From: Acidimicrobiaceae bacterium
GTDB lineage: Bacteria; Actinomycetota; Acidimicrobiia; Acidimicrobiales; Aldehydirespiratoraceae
DNA: 64,000 bases
NCBI GenBank assembly: GCA_009837445.1
Contig: VXTM01000051.1
Coordinates: forward strand, 49,970-113,969
Reading direction: 5' to 3'
Positions within the stretch are counted from its first letter, which is position 1, and each line of letters begins with the position of its first letter. Below are positions 16,568-25,388 of the stretch, in pieces. A program made the translations under genes and the position numbers. Below the pieces are notes generated by a model. It was not told the DNA's origin and ran no database searches. It worked only from the letters and a program-made list of their open reading frames with translations.

Positions 16568-17389
16568 TCAGCGGATGGCTAGGCGCAGGATGAACTCGTA
16601 GACGCGGTCGCCGTACCACTTCCTGACGGCCAGCGCGGGTCGGGCCAGCATTCCCTTGACGTACCGGCGGCGCGGCTTGGCTGTGGTGGCGGCCTCCGCG
16701 AACACCTTGGCGAGCACTTTGGCGTCGGTGCCTCGGTCGGTGACCCGCGGGTTCTCCCTCATCCTGAGCAGCGGCTCGAGCTGGGCCTGGTAGGCCGAGC
16801 CGTCGATGCCGTATCCGGCCATCCGTTCTGCCGCCACGTTCCCGAAGTCTGTCTTGATGAGGCCGGGCTCGATCACCACGACGTCGATGTTGAACGGCGC
16901 GGTCTCGAGGCGCAGGCAGTCCGACCAGCCCTCCAGGGCGTGCTTGGTGGCGTGGTACCAGGCCCCGAAGGGCGAGTAGACCTTGCCGCCCACCGACGAG
17001 ACGTTGACGATCCGCCCGGAGCCCTGCGCCCTCATGTGGGGCAGCACGAGCTGGGTGAGGTGGGCCAGGCCGAAGAGGTTCACCTCGAACTGGTACCTGG
17101 CGTCGTCGAGGGGGATGTCCTCGACCGGTCCGTACAGCCCGAAGCCGGCGTTGTTGATCAGCACGTCGATGCGGCCCTCGCTGTCGATGATCCGGCCCAC
17201 GACCCGCTCGTTGCCGTCGCCGTCGGTGACGTCCAGCTCGACCGGCGTGACGCCGTGCTCGGCCAAGTCCTCCATCAGGCCCAGCCGGCGGGCGGCGGCG
17301 TACACCCGGTGACCCTGCTGGGCCATCAGGATCGCGGCCTCGCGCCCCATCCCGGCGGATGCTCCGGTGATCAGCACAACCTTTCCCAT
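16568..17389 (-). CDS. Short-chain dehydrogenase/reductase
   Basis: 273 residues. I start at the ATG at 17389, where GGGAGA gives a ribosome site and the protein begins MGKVVLITGASAGMGREAA; the open frame extends upstream but over the divergent hydrolase gene. Motifs: TGASAGMG cofactor site, INNAGFGLYG, catalytic SSVGGK...YHATKHALEG (Tyr/Lys). Resembles the oxidoreductase/short-chain group with a C-terminal basic extension (KPRRRYVKGMLARP). Substrate unknown. Only 15 bp separate its start from the divergent hydrolase. Confidence 0.9.
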   Translation of the reverse strand: MGKVVLITGASAGMGREAAILMAQQGHRVYAAARRLGLMEDLAEHGVTPVELDVTDGDGNERVVGRIIDSEGRIDVLINNAGFGLYGPVEDIPLDDARYQFEVNLFGLAHLTQLVLPHMRAQGSGRIVNVSSVGGKVYSPFGAWYHATKHALEGWSDCLRLETAPFNIDVVVIEPGLIKTDFGNVAAERMAGYGIDGSAYQAQLEPLLRMRENPRVTDRGTDAKVLAKVFAEAATTAKPRRRYVKGMLARPALAVRKWYGDRVYEFILRLAIR

Positions 17390-17404
17390 TACGTTTCTCC
17401 CTTG

Positions 17405-18409
17405 ATGAACCGCAGCTACCGCCAGTCTGCTACAGGGTTGACCGGCGACGACGCCATCCACCGCGACGACTACCGCCTGGCCAACGGCCTGGCCGGCGAG
17501 GCGCTGACGATCCCGTCGGCGAATCCGAGGAACTTCCATCAGGCGATCTCTCACACCGGGGCGATGCCGCTCCAGGACCTGTGGGCCAAGCTCTTCGTGC
17601 CGGAGGGTGCCGGGCCCCATCCGGTGGTGATCGTCGCCCCGGGCAGTCTGGGGCTCCAGCAGCACCACATGGCCATCGCCGCGTCGATCATCGATGCCGG
17701 CATCGCGGCCTGCACCATCGACCCGTTCAGCACTCGGGGCGTGTCCAGCACCGTCGTGCGGCAGGTCCAGTTCTCGTTCGCGGCCAGCGCCTGGGACGTC
17801 CTCGCCGCTGCGGAGGTCCTCGCGGCCCGCGCCGACATCGACGGCGCCCGGATCGGCGCGCAGGGCCACAGCCGGGGCGGTTCGGCGGTGCTGAGCGCGG
17901 CGTCGGTGCATCTGGCGGCCGCGTCGGGGGCTCCCAAGCTGGTCGGGGTGTACGCCGCCTACCCGTGGTCGGGCCAGCAGTTCCTCGACCCGTCGGTCGG
18001 GCGGACCCGGATCCGGGCGATCATCGGCGACCAGGACGACTGGTGCCCGCCGGCCCAAGTCCAGGCCCACATCCACGCCATCCGACTGGCGGGCGGCGAC
18101 GCCACGGTGCGGATCGTGCCCGGCGCCAACCACAGCTTCGACCGCACGACCCCGCTGGAGTACATCGCGGACGCCTCGGTGACGCCCGGGGCGCCCACCT
18201 TCTACATCGCCGATGACGGCGCCTTCATCCTCCCCGCCTCCGAGGAGCCGGACCCGGACCTGGTCGACCGCGACGGCTTCCTCTACGCCATCGAGGCCGG
18301 CTTCGGCGTCCGCGGCGCCCACATCTCCGGCAACCCCGACCTGGTGCCACTCTTCTACGAAGACATGACAACGTTCTGGACCGAGGTCATGGCGCCTGCT
18401 GCGGCCTAA
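17405..18409 (+). CDS. Alpha/beta hydrolase, dienelactone hydrolase-like
   Basis: 334 residues from ATG 17405. The nucleophile elbow is GAQGHSRGGSAVLSA (Ser about 160), a likely Asp lies in IIGDQDDWCPP, and the catalytic His in GANHSFDRTT. Order and spacing match dienelactone hydrolase-like enzymes, but these include esterases and peptidases. No signal peptide. The start has no ribosome site and lies 15 bp from the divergent SDR start, so its promoter must overlap the SDR coding region or the transcript may be nearly leaderless. Confidence 0.85.
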   Translation: MNRSYRQSATGLTGDDAIHRDDYRLANGLAGEALTIPSANPRNFHQAISHTGAMPLQDLWAKLFVPEGAGPHPVVIVAPGSLGLQQHHMAIAASIIDAGIAACTIDPFSTRGVSSTVVRQVQFSFAASAWDVLAAAEVLAARADIDGARIGAQGHSRGGSAVLSAASVHLAAASGAPKLVGVYAAYPWSGQQFLDPSVGRTRIRAIIGDQDDWCPPAQVQAHIHAIRLAGGDATVRIVPGANHSFDRTTPLEYIADASVTPGAPTFYIADDGAFILPASEEPDPDLVDRDGFLYAIEAGFGVRGAHISGNPDLVPLFYEDMTTFWTEVMAPAAA

Positions 18410-18570
18410 AGACGGCGCGAACAGCGATAGCGCCTCAGTGGAGCCCTTGTGTGACAATGCATAGGTTGATATATTGAATACTGAGCCTTGCCATCAGGCA
18501 TCAGCGGTGTGCCAATCAACCCGACAACACCCGACAGGATCCCTGCCGCGACACCTGAACGAGGCGCACC

Positions 18571-19071
18571 GTGACCGCAACCGCCGCCCAACCCGCCGCC
18601 GAGGCGACCCACATGGCCCACACCCCCGACCCGCAACCCGACCCGGCCGCGGCCGGGACGGGGACCCGCCGGTGGGCCGCGCTTGGCGACATGCTGCTGC
18701 CGACCCTGCTGGCCACTGCGGTGGTCGGCCTACTCATCTACTCGCTGGCCGACGAGCGCAGCCGCATCGATCGCCTGGAGGACACCCTCAACACCCGATT
18801 CGCGGCAACCGACGCCAAGATCGACGGAGTCGACACGAGACTCAGTGCCAAGATCGACGGAGTCGACGCAAGACTCAGTGCCAGGATCGATGGACTTGAC
18901 GACAGGATCGACGGACTCGACGCGAGACAAAGCGGAAGGATCGATGGACTCGACGACAAGCTCGACAGGATCGACCTGAAGCTGACCGCGCTCATCGCTG
19001 CGCTGAACAAGACCACCGAGGTGGAAGCCGCCCTCGAAGGCAGGCTCCTGGACACCGAGCCCGTGCCGTGA
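18571..19071 (+). CDS. Membrane-anchored coiled-coil protein with 11- and 7-residue repeats
   Basis: 166 residues from a GTG at 18571. An Ala/Pro-rich N-terminus, one membrane span (LGDMLLPTLLATAVVGLLIY, about 38-57), then a coiled coil built from IDGVDxRLSAK units of 11 residues mixed with 7-residue IDGLDDR units, ending in a short tail. Topology suggests a tethered coiled-coil. Function unknown; similar repeat proteins are common in actinobacteria and phage-like regions. The underlying DNA is a tandem repeat. Confidence 0.7.
   Translation: MTATAAQPAAEATHMAHTPDPQPDPAAAGTGTRRWAALGDMLLPTLLATAVVGLLIYSLADERSRIDRLEDTLNTRFAATDAKIDGVDTRLSAKIDGVDARLSARIDGLDDRIDGLDARQSGRIDGLDDKLDRIDLKLTALIAALNKTTEVEAALEGRLLDTEPVP
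18814..18954 (+). repeat. Tandem repeat of 33-bp and 21-bp coding units
   Basis: Units start at 18814, 18847, 18880, 18901 and 18934 with lengths 33, 33, 21, 33 and 21 bp. Each begins with a (G)CCAAGATCGACGGA-like sequence. The units keep frame and encode the 11- and 7-residue coiled-coil repeats of the surrounding gene. Confidence 0.85.
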
Positions 19072-19164
19072 GTCTCGCCTAGCCCAGGGCGGGGCATCGG
19101 CGCCGTTCGGCTCGCCGGGTCCGAGGCGTTACCTTGAGCGCCGTGAACGGCATCGACTCGGCCG

Positions 19165-19902
19165 GTGAGCAGGATGGGTGATCAGGCGGCTCCCGCCCTG
19201 GCCCCGCTGCCGGAGGACTGGAGCCGGGCCCTGGCGGTGGTGGCCCATCCCGACGACCTGGAGTACGGCGCGTCGGCGGCCGTGGCCCGCTGGACCGCCA
19301 TGGGCAAGGACGTCCGCTACGTGCTGGCCACCCGGGGCGAGGCCGGCATCGACTCGATGCCGCCCGAGCAGACCGGCCCGCTGCGCACCGCCGAGCAGGT
19401 GGCCGCCGCGGCTGCCGTGGGTGTGTCGGTGGTCGAGTTCCTGGACCATCCCGACGGCCTGGTCGTCAACGGGCTGGAGCTGCGACGGGACCTGGCCGCG
19501 GCCATCCGCCGCCACCGGCCCGAGGTGATCATCGGCTCGAACTTCCGTGACCGCTGGGGCGAGACGGGACCCTGGAACCACGTCGACCACCGGGAGCTGG
19601 GCCGGGCCCTGCCGGACGCGGTGCGGGACGCGGCCAACCGCTGGTTGTTCACCGATGCGGGCGAGCCGTGGAGCGGTGTGCGCTGGGTCGCCTTCGCGTC
19701 CTCGTTGGCGTCCACCCACGCGGTGGACGTGTCGGACCACATCACCGAGGGCGTGGCCTCGCTGGACTGCCACCGCACCTACATCGACAACCTCGGCGAC
19801 CCGGACTTCGACCCCGACTCATTCCTACGCGGCGGCTGCCAACAGGTGGGAGAGATGGCCGGCGTGCCCTTCGCCGTCTCCTTCGAGCTAGTCCCGGTCT
19901 GA
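19165..19902 (+). CDS. PIG-L / LmbE-family deacetylase
   Basis: 245 residues. The zinc-binding motif AVVAHPDDLEYG (His and Asp of HPDD, about 27-32), TRGEAGID and the second His region WNHVDHRELG identify the PIG-L family, which includes mycothiol enzymes MshB and Mca. This one is shorter than MshB (about 300) and may be a general amidase on N-acylated sugars or conjugates. Starts at GTG 19165; an ATG at 19174 is possible. Its 3-prime end overlaps the convergent HAD gene by 15 bp. Confidence 0.9.
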   Translation: MSRMGDQAAPALAPLPEDWSRALAVVAHPDDLEYGASAAVARWTAMGKDVRYVLATRGEAGIDSMPPEQTGPLRTAEQVAAAAAVGVSVVEFLDHPDGLVVNGLELRRDLAAAIRRHRPEVIIGSNFRDRWGETGPWNHVDHRELGRALPDAVRDAANRWLFTDAGEPWSGVRWVAFASSLASTHAVDVSDHITEGVASLDCHRTYIDNLGDPDFDPDSFLRGGCQQVGEMAGVPFAVSFELVPV

Positions 19903-20553
19903 CGAGGCGCCAGCCAGCGCTTCCAACTCCAAGTAACTAACCACCGGCGCAACCACCGTCGCCTCGACCAGCGACGCCGGATCAAACGCACCCCGGTCGA
20001 CAGCCAGCACCGGCAGCCCAGCCGCTCGCGCCGAAGCGATCCCCGCCGGAGAGTCCTCGACCGCCACAACCACGTCGCGGCCCAGCCCTGCTGCTGCCCG
20101 CTCGTACATGTCCGGAGCCGGCTTAGGAGACGCCACCTGATCCGCGCCAACGATCTCGTCAACCAGTCCCGCAAGGCCCGTCCGAGCAAGAGCCGCCTCG
20201 ACGTCACTGGTAGTCGAGTTGGACGCCACCACGACCGGGATCCCCCGAGCCCTCAGCTTCCTCAGCGTCTCTTCTGCATCGGGATAGCTGCAGAGCTCTT
20301 CCCGCCTGGCCGCCGCAAACGCTCCCGCGAACCGCGTGCCCAGTTCCAGCAGTTCCCGCTCATCCAGCCACTTCCCGAAGTAGCTGACGCTCTCCTCGTC
20401 GGTGCACCCGGTCACCGCCCGCAGGTCCGACAGCGTCAGCTCGATCCCGTAGTCACCCGCCAGAGACCGCCACACCCGCCACCCAAGCTCCTCAGTGTTG
20501 ACAAGCACCCCGTCGCAGTCGAACACAACCCCAAACTCAACGACACGGCTCAT
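19888..20553 (-). CDS. HAD-superfamily phosphatase, beta-phosphoglucomutase-like
   Basis: 221 residues with HAD motifs in order: FDCDGVLVNTE (motif I, nucleophile and acid Asp), VVASNST (motif II), KPAPDMYERAA (motif III Lys) and AVEDSPAGIASARAAG (motif IV). The cap region DLRAVTGCTDEESVSYFGKW fits the C1 cap of the PGMB/Gph group. Likely a small-molecule phosphatase or phosphoglucomutase-type enzyme; substrate unknown. Confidence 0.92.
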   Translation of the reverse strand: MSRVVEFGVVFDCDGVLVNTEELGWRVWRSLAGDYGIELTLSDLRAVTGCTDEESVSYFGKWLDERELLELGTRFAGAFAAARREELCSYPDAEETLRKLRARGIPVVVASNSTTSDVEAALARTGLAGLVDEIVGADQVASPKPAPDMYERAAAGLGRDVVVAVEDSPAGIASARAAGLPVLAVDRGAFDPASLVEATVVAPVVSYLELEALAGASSDRD

Positions 20554-20658
20554 GAGCGGTCATCCACATGTAGGCAGGCCCTGCAATGTACGGCAACCCT
20601 GATCATGTCCTGTCGGATGGGGAGGCCCGAACTCCTGAGGCGCGCAGGCGCTCTGCGG

Positions 20659-21102
20659 CTAGGCGGCCATCCGGATGAACCGGTCACCGGTCTTGGTGTC
20701 GACGTAGGCGAAGCTCTGGGGAGGACGGAAGCCTTTCGGATTCGCCCGCAGATCTTGGAGCGGGACCCGCCGGCCGAACGCTCGAGGCTGGGTCAGCGCC
20801 AGAGCGGTGCCCACATCCACCCCATCGAAGTACTGCTGGAACTCGTGATAGCGCAGGTCGGACCTCGAGCCGTACTCGCGCCACAGCGCCCCCAGGCCAA
20901 CGGATCGAACGTCAGTAATGACGCATGTGCCGAGCAGCGCCCGTACAGGCGTCGTGGCATACAGCAACGCCAGCGTGGGAACGACGATCTTCGGCACGGT
21001 GCGGCGGAGTTCGACCGTCTTGACACCGGAGAGGATGGCTTCCGCGAATCGGGGCTTGAGCGACAGGACGACCATCCGGTCAGGGTCGAGTCCCTGTCCC
21101 AT
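20659..21102 (-). CDS. ASCH-domain protein at the end of the defence gene cluster
   Basis: 147 residues. MVVLSLKPRFAEAILSGVKTVELRR is the typical N-terminus of ASCH domains (PUA-like beta-barrel fold that binds RNA or modified nucleic acid bases), followed by ALLYATTPVRALLGTCVI. The ATG at 21102 lies 10 bp after the stop of the DUF499 ATPase, with GGGAG between, so the two are one operon. ASCH/EVE-type readers in restriction loci can sense modified bases; here that is an inference from position. Confidence 0.8.
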   Translation of the reverse strand: MGQGLDPDRMVVLSLKPRFAEAILSGVKTVELRRTVPKIVVPTLALLYATTPVRALLGTCVITDVRSVGLGALWREYGSRSDLRYHEFQQYFDGVDVGTALALTQPRAFGRRVPLQDLRANPKGFRPPQSFAYVDTKTGDRFIRMAA

Positions 21103-21112
21103 CCCAACTCCC

Positions 21113-24100
21113 CTACTCGAACTCGGTTGATTTGGCGCCTAGGGCCTTGGCGTTCTCAAAGACGGTGCGGTGGGTGGCCTCGTCGAAACCCTCCTCGCTC
21201 TTGGCACGGACCTCCAGGATTAGTTCCACGTTGTCTCCGAGCTTGCTGGTGACGTGATCGGCGATGTCGCCTAGCTGCTTGATGCAGCGGACGGGGTCGA
21301 GGTTGAACTGGGCGTAGAACTGGGTGCGCCGCGGGGGTTCGGGTTTCGACTTGGGCGGGGGACCGTCCAAGTCGGCGGGCTCGCCAGGATCGTCGGGGCT
21401 GTCTGCCGAATCGCCGTCAGATTCGGCCACTTCGGGTGCCGCGGGTACCTGATCTGGGTGGATGAGCAGGCCACTTGGTGCGGGCGGGATTGCGTCGTCG
21501 GTGTGCAGCCCTACCCATCGCTCGCCGTCATGGGCCTCGGCGTAGGCGAAGGTCTCCTGTTGCCAGGTAAGGGTCGTGGCCCGGTTCGCGATGGCGCTGT
21601 AGAGCACATCGCGGTTGGCGAGTCGGGGCATGTAGGGGAACCGGGCGTAGGTTTCCCACAGCTTGTGGACGGCGATGTCTCCGCGTTCGGACCAGAGTTC
21701 GCGGCGGTCTAGGTCCATGCGGATGCGCACCCCGCTGTACGTGCCGATGAGCTTCTCCTCGCTGCTGAGCTTGGCGCTGGTGCGCTTCGCGAGGTCGCCT
21801 GCCGCCGTGACCCTGGTGGTCTGCCATTCGACGTCGCGCTGCCCGGGCTGCTTGATGGGGGTGATGGCCAAGGTGAAGGTCTCCGCGACCAGGCTGTCGA
21901 CCTGCTTGGAGGTCTCTTGAAGCTTGCTGTCGGCCTGGCGCTGCTGGTGGGCCGTGAGGTTCATGGACTGGTCACCCACGATGGACTTCCAGGCCAGGTA
22001 CATGCGGGTCGCGGCCCGCAGTTCGGCCAAGCGGTTGGCGGCTGCGGCCAGGAACACGACCAGGTTGGGGTTCACTCGAGGACCGGCGTCGCGCTGGGCC
22101 AGGATGCGCTCCGCGAGCGCCACTGCCGGGCTGTTGGCGTCATTGGGCGAGTGCGTGGCGCCAGGTTCGAGGATCACCAGACGCACGCCGTCGTCGTTGT
22201 CGGGGACATCGCCTGGGCCTTCGGCGAATACCTGCACCGCCGCGAAGGCTCCCCGATCGCGCTGGTTGCCGATACGGCGGCGCACCTCGTCGTCGGCGTC
22301 TCGATCGTCGTAGTTGGAGCCGGCGCGGTCCGCGGCGATTCGAGTGACGTTGGGGATCAGCGAGTACCAGTACTGAGCACCGTCGACGTAGAGGTGGGTG
22401 GCCTCGCCCGAGAGACGCCGCAGCGCGTCGGCGAACTGTCCGGGGGACTCTCCGGGCTGCGCGCAGCCCAGCACCACCGACTTGAGGTCCACTCCCCTCC
22501 TGCCGTCGGGCCGAGGGGCGGATCCCATGTACACCGCCCGGGCGGCCCGGCGGGTGGCCGACAGCCGCCCGAAGTGGCTGTTGTTCTGGTCGATGCGCAA
22601 GGGCAGCGAGTTGGCCCCGTCCACGTCGGCTTTGATGACGGGGTCCCAGCCGTCCTCCAGGTACTTCTTCATCTCGCTGACCAGCAGCCCGTAGTCCATG
22701 GGCAGGTTGCCGGGCATGATCAGCAGCGAGCGGTCGTCGCGCTGCCACAGCTGGGATATGGCCAGCGCCATGAGCCGCAGCACGCCCCGGGTTCGTTGGA
22801 ACTTATCGAGAGCGGACCAGTCGTCGAAGAGCCGGTCGAACAGCTCGGGATGGATCGGATAGCACAGCTCCATGCGGCGGCGGTACTCGCCCTCCCCCAC
22901 TCCGGCCGGGAACTTGTCGCCCTGATCGCGGTACATGTCGCAGAACGCCCGGATCACGCCGTCGCGCACCCGGGCCTTGTCGGCGGGGATCGGGTCGAAC
23001 AGCCGGCGACGCACGATCTCGAAAGACTCGTCGGGTGACGCCGGCTGCCACTGAGCGGCCTTGCGGGCCACCACGTTCTTGAGCTTCTCCAGAGCAGTGC
23101 GCCCCTTGGGGCCGCCCACTTCGACATCCGACGCAGGGATCGAGATCAGCACCATCACGTTAGGAACCGCAGCAGCAGCCTCGGTGAGAGCCTGGGCGAA
23201 AGTGAACTGGGTGTCGAAGTCTCCCCCCGCGGGGCGCACACCACCGGGTCCGTCGTCGTCGCTTCCGTCACGTAGCTGGCGGGCGTAGGCCACCCACTCG
23301 TCGATCAGCACCACCGCCGGACCGAACCGCTCGAACAGAGTCATGAGAGCGGCGCCGGGGCTCGTGCCGGCCAGGTCGTCGGCCCGTACGATGTCGTAGC
23401 CCTCCTTGCCGCCGAGCTGGTAGGCGAGGTGGCCCCACATAGTGTGCAAACGAATGCCGCCACCGACCGACTTCGGTGCCGACGCCGAGATCATCTGACC
23501 AACCAACACGGCGCGGTTCACCCCCTCCGGGGGTGTCACGCCCTCCTCTGCCAGGATCTCGGCCAGACCGGTCAGCTTGGCCGGATCCACGCCGGAGGCA
23601 AGGTGATATAGCGCTATCAGCGAGTGGGTCTTGCCCCCTCCGAAGTTGGTCTGCAACTCGATTACCGGATCACCACCCTGACCTGAAAGGCGCCGGGCCG
23701 CGTCGGCGAGAAGGTCTCGCAAGCCCTGAGTGATGTAGGTACGAGCGAAGAACGCCTGAGGATCCCTGTACTCGTGCTCTGCGCGGCCATTGACGACCTG
23801 CTCCAGGTCGGCCGCGTACTCGGCCTGCTCGAAGCGACCCGCGGCCACATCGGCATGCGGCGCGATGATGTCCCGCCACGGCGTCAGCCCTGCTTGGGGC
23901 GTTCCTTCAGTCGGCTTGGCCGCTGTGCGGCGGCGCTCGCTGCGGGACTCCTCGTCGAACATCTGACGCATCAAGTCCCGGCGCAGAGTGCGGATCTGAT
24001 CGCGCTGGTCGCTGTTGCCGAAGGCCTCCAGCACTCTCTCCATCGAGTCGAGGGCCCGCACGGTGTCGTCGCTGGTCAACGACTGCTGATGGGCCCACCG

Positions 24101-24373
24101 GTTGCGCACATCGGATACCTCGAACACCAGCGACCGCACCGACGGACCGAACCCGTGGCTGAACACCTCATTCCAAGTGGCCTTGATGCCTTTGAACAAG
24201 AACGCCGAATCACCGACCGAAGGCTCCCGGTCGGGACTGTGCAACCTCGAGTTGACCTGCTGGAGCCATCCGTTGCCGTAGAACCCCCGCCAAGTCGCCT
24301 CACACGCCGGGCTGAGCCCGTCGCGCAGCAGATCCAGCGCCTTGGCAGTCCGCTCAGTGTTGGCCATCACCAT
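21113..24373 (-). CDS. HEPN-DUF499 (COG1483) defence ATPase
   Basis: 1,086 residues. Residues 1-120 look like a Swt1-type HEPN domain with DVRNRWAHQQ, where R90-x4-H95 fits the HEPN RNase motif. Then comes the DUF499 AAA ATPase: Walker A TNFGGGKTHS at about 242-250, Walker B VVLIDEWVAYAR near 355. The C-terminal 120 residues hold an acidic linker (SDGDSADSPDDPGEPAD) and a small domain. COG1483 ATPases occur beside COG1743 methyltransferases and SNF2 helicases in prokaryotic defence islands; both are present here. The HEPN part could act as a toxin module. Starts at ATG 24373; 24367 is also possible. Confidence 0.9.
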   Translation of the reverse strand: MVMANTERTAKALDLLRDGLSPACEATWRGFYGNGWLQQVNSRLHSPDREPSVGDSAFLFKGIKATWNEVFSHGFGPSVRSLVFEVSDVRNRWAHQQSLTSDDTVRALDSMERVLEAFGNSDQRDQIRTLRRDLMRQMFDEESRSERRRTAAKPTEGTPQAGLTPWRDIIAPHADVAAGRFEQAEYAADLEQVVNGRAEHEYRDPQAFFARTYITQGLRDLLADAARRLSGQGGDPVIELQTNFGGGKTHSLIALYHLASGVDPAKLTGLAEILAEEGVTPPEGVNRAVLVGQMISASAPKSVGGGIRLHTMWGHLAYQLGGKEGYDIVRADDLAGTSPGAALMTLFERFGPAVVLIDEWVAYARQLRDGSDDDGPGGVRPAGGDFDTQFTFAQALTEAAAAVPNVMVLISIPASDVEVGGPKGRTALEKLKNVVARKAAQWQPASPDESFEIVRRRLFDPIPADKARVRDGVIRAFCDMYRDQGDKFPAGVGEGEYRRRMELCYPIHPELFDRLFDDWSALDKFQRTRGVLRLMALAISQLWQRDDRSLLIMPGNLPMDYGLLVSEMKKYLEDGWDPVIKADVDGANSLPLRIDQNNSHFGRLSATRRAARAVYMGSAPRPDGRRGVDLKSVVLGCAQPGESPGQFADALRRLSGEATHLYVDGAQYWYSLIPNVTRIAADRAGSNYDDRDADDEVRRRIGNQRDRGAFAAVQVFAEGPGDVPDNDDGVRLVILEPGATHSPNDANSPAVALAERILAQRDAGPRVNPNLVVFLAAAANRLAELRAATRMYLAWKSIVGDQSMNLTAHQQRQADSKLQETSKQVDSLVAETFTLAITPIKQPGQRDVEWQTTRVTAAGDLAKRTSAKLSSEEKLIGTYSGVRIRMDLDRRELWSERGDIAVHKLWETYARFPYMPRLANRDVLYSAIANRATTLTWQQETFAYAEAHDGERWVGLHTDDAIPPAPSGLLIHPDQVPAAPEVAESDGDSADSPDDPGEPADLDGPPPKSKPEPPRRTQFYAQFNLDPVRCIKQLGDIADHVTSKLGDNVELILEVRAKSEEGFDEATHRTVFENAKALGAKSTEFE

Positions 24374-24531
24374 GATCGGCGACTCCCGTGACCGCTGGCA
24401 GAGGTGTGGGCGACTTCACACATGCCCCAACAATGCCACGAGACAACGACAATCACGATGCGCGGCCGTCAGGCGCTATCCGCCGGGACGCAGCGGTAGC
24501 GGCCTCCTGCAGCGACCATCGGGTCGCTTGA

Positions 24532-24951
24532 CTAGATCGAGTGGAGGCGGACTTCGTCGTGGACCAGCCGGGGGTGGAGAGATTCAGCTGCATCGATGAG
24601 TTGCAAGATGTCGTCCTCGTCGGATGTAGCGATTACGACGCTGGAGAAGTTGGTTGCCATAGCCGCAGCGGCTGCCACGGAGGCATCGGCTACGTCATTG
24701 ACGCCGCTGATCGGCCGCAGGCGACCGGCGAGACGAGCCATCTCTTCATCCAGCGAGATCGTACGACACCGCTTGAGCGCCTGGTTGAGGCGGGCCTGAG
24801 ACGGCGCGCCGGTCCACACCTGCGCGAGTGCGCATGCTGGTACCTGGACTCTGTCACCTGCGTCGAAGGCGGCTTCAACGAGCGCCCACACGCGACGACT
24901 GTCTCGCTCAAGCGCGATGAGCGCCCCAGCATCGAGCATGAGAATGCTCAC
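24532..24951 (-). CDS. PIN-domain toxin (VapC-like)
   Basis: 139 residues from a GTG at 24951 that overlaps the stop of the upstream gene (GTGA). PIN pattern: LMLDAGALIALERD with the first acidic residue, mid Glu/Asp at LDEEMARLAGRL, GVNDVADASVAAAAAM with the third acidic cluster, and VIATSDEDDILQL with the last Asp. This is the usual metal-dependent RNase fold of VapC toxins. Together with the upstream HTH gene it makes a toxin-antitoxin pair placed between methyltransferase and ATPase genes. Confidence 0.85.
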   Translation of the reverse strand: MSILMLDAGALIALERDSRRVWALVEAAFDAGDRVQVPACALAQVWTGAPSQARLNQALKRCRTISLDEEMARLAGRLRPISGVNDVADASVAAAAAMATNFSSVVIATSDEDDILQLIDAAESLHPRLVHDEVRLHSI

Positions 24952-25388
24952 AGACCGAGAGCCGCTCGTGCTTCTGCCTTCTCCTGGGGAGTCAACGGGC
25001 CGTGTTGCCCCTCCCAATCGGAGATCACTTCGTGCATCTCCTTCTTGTCGGACTGCCGGCCCTCTTCATCGTGGAACCAGTCGCCGTGCTGCTCGATGTA
25101 GCGCGAGGTCGCCTGGTGCACCTCGGCCTCAACGTCGAACTCGTTCGTAGCGGTTGCAGCGTCCGTCAACCGAGCGTCAGCGCCCGATGCGGCCTGGTCA
25201 CCGACGAGCCTGATCCGGCCGACAGCCGAATGAACGGTCACCTCACCGCCTGTGATGCCGAACTCGGTCCGCCACGACTGCACCGTCCTGCGCTTGACGC
25301 CGGCCTTCGTCGCAACTTCGTTGATTGGGACGGACCTGGTCAGATGAGCCCACCGCATTCGCTGCGCCCGCGTGTGCCCCTTGCCCAT
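24948..25388 (-). CDS. HTH antitoxin-like protein upstream of the PIN toxin
   Basis: 146 residues. The N-terminus has a helix-turn-helix (PINEVATKAGVKRRTVQSWR, about 21-40), the C-terminus a charged segment (DWFHDEEGRQSDKKEMHEVI...LTPQEKAEARAAL) of the kind that masks a toxin. The last codons overlap the PIN gene start by 4 bp. This is a larger and different antitoxin from VapB; family not recognised. Confidence 0.75.
   Translation of the reverse strand: MGKGHTRAQRMRWAHLTRSVPINEVATKAGVKRRTVQSWRTEFGITGGEVTVHSAVGRIRLVGDQAASGADARLTDAATATNEFDVEAEVHQATSRYIEQHGDWFHDEEGRQSDKKEMHEVISDWEGQHGPLTPQEKAEARAALGL

Noticed and set aside
17390..18457. Long in-frame N-terminal extension of the leftward SDR gene
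   Set aside because: It overlaps the hydrolase gene on the other strand and lacks domain features; the SDR begins at 17389 with a ribosome site.
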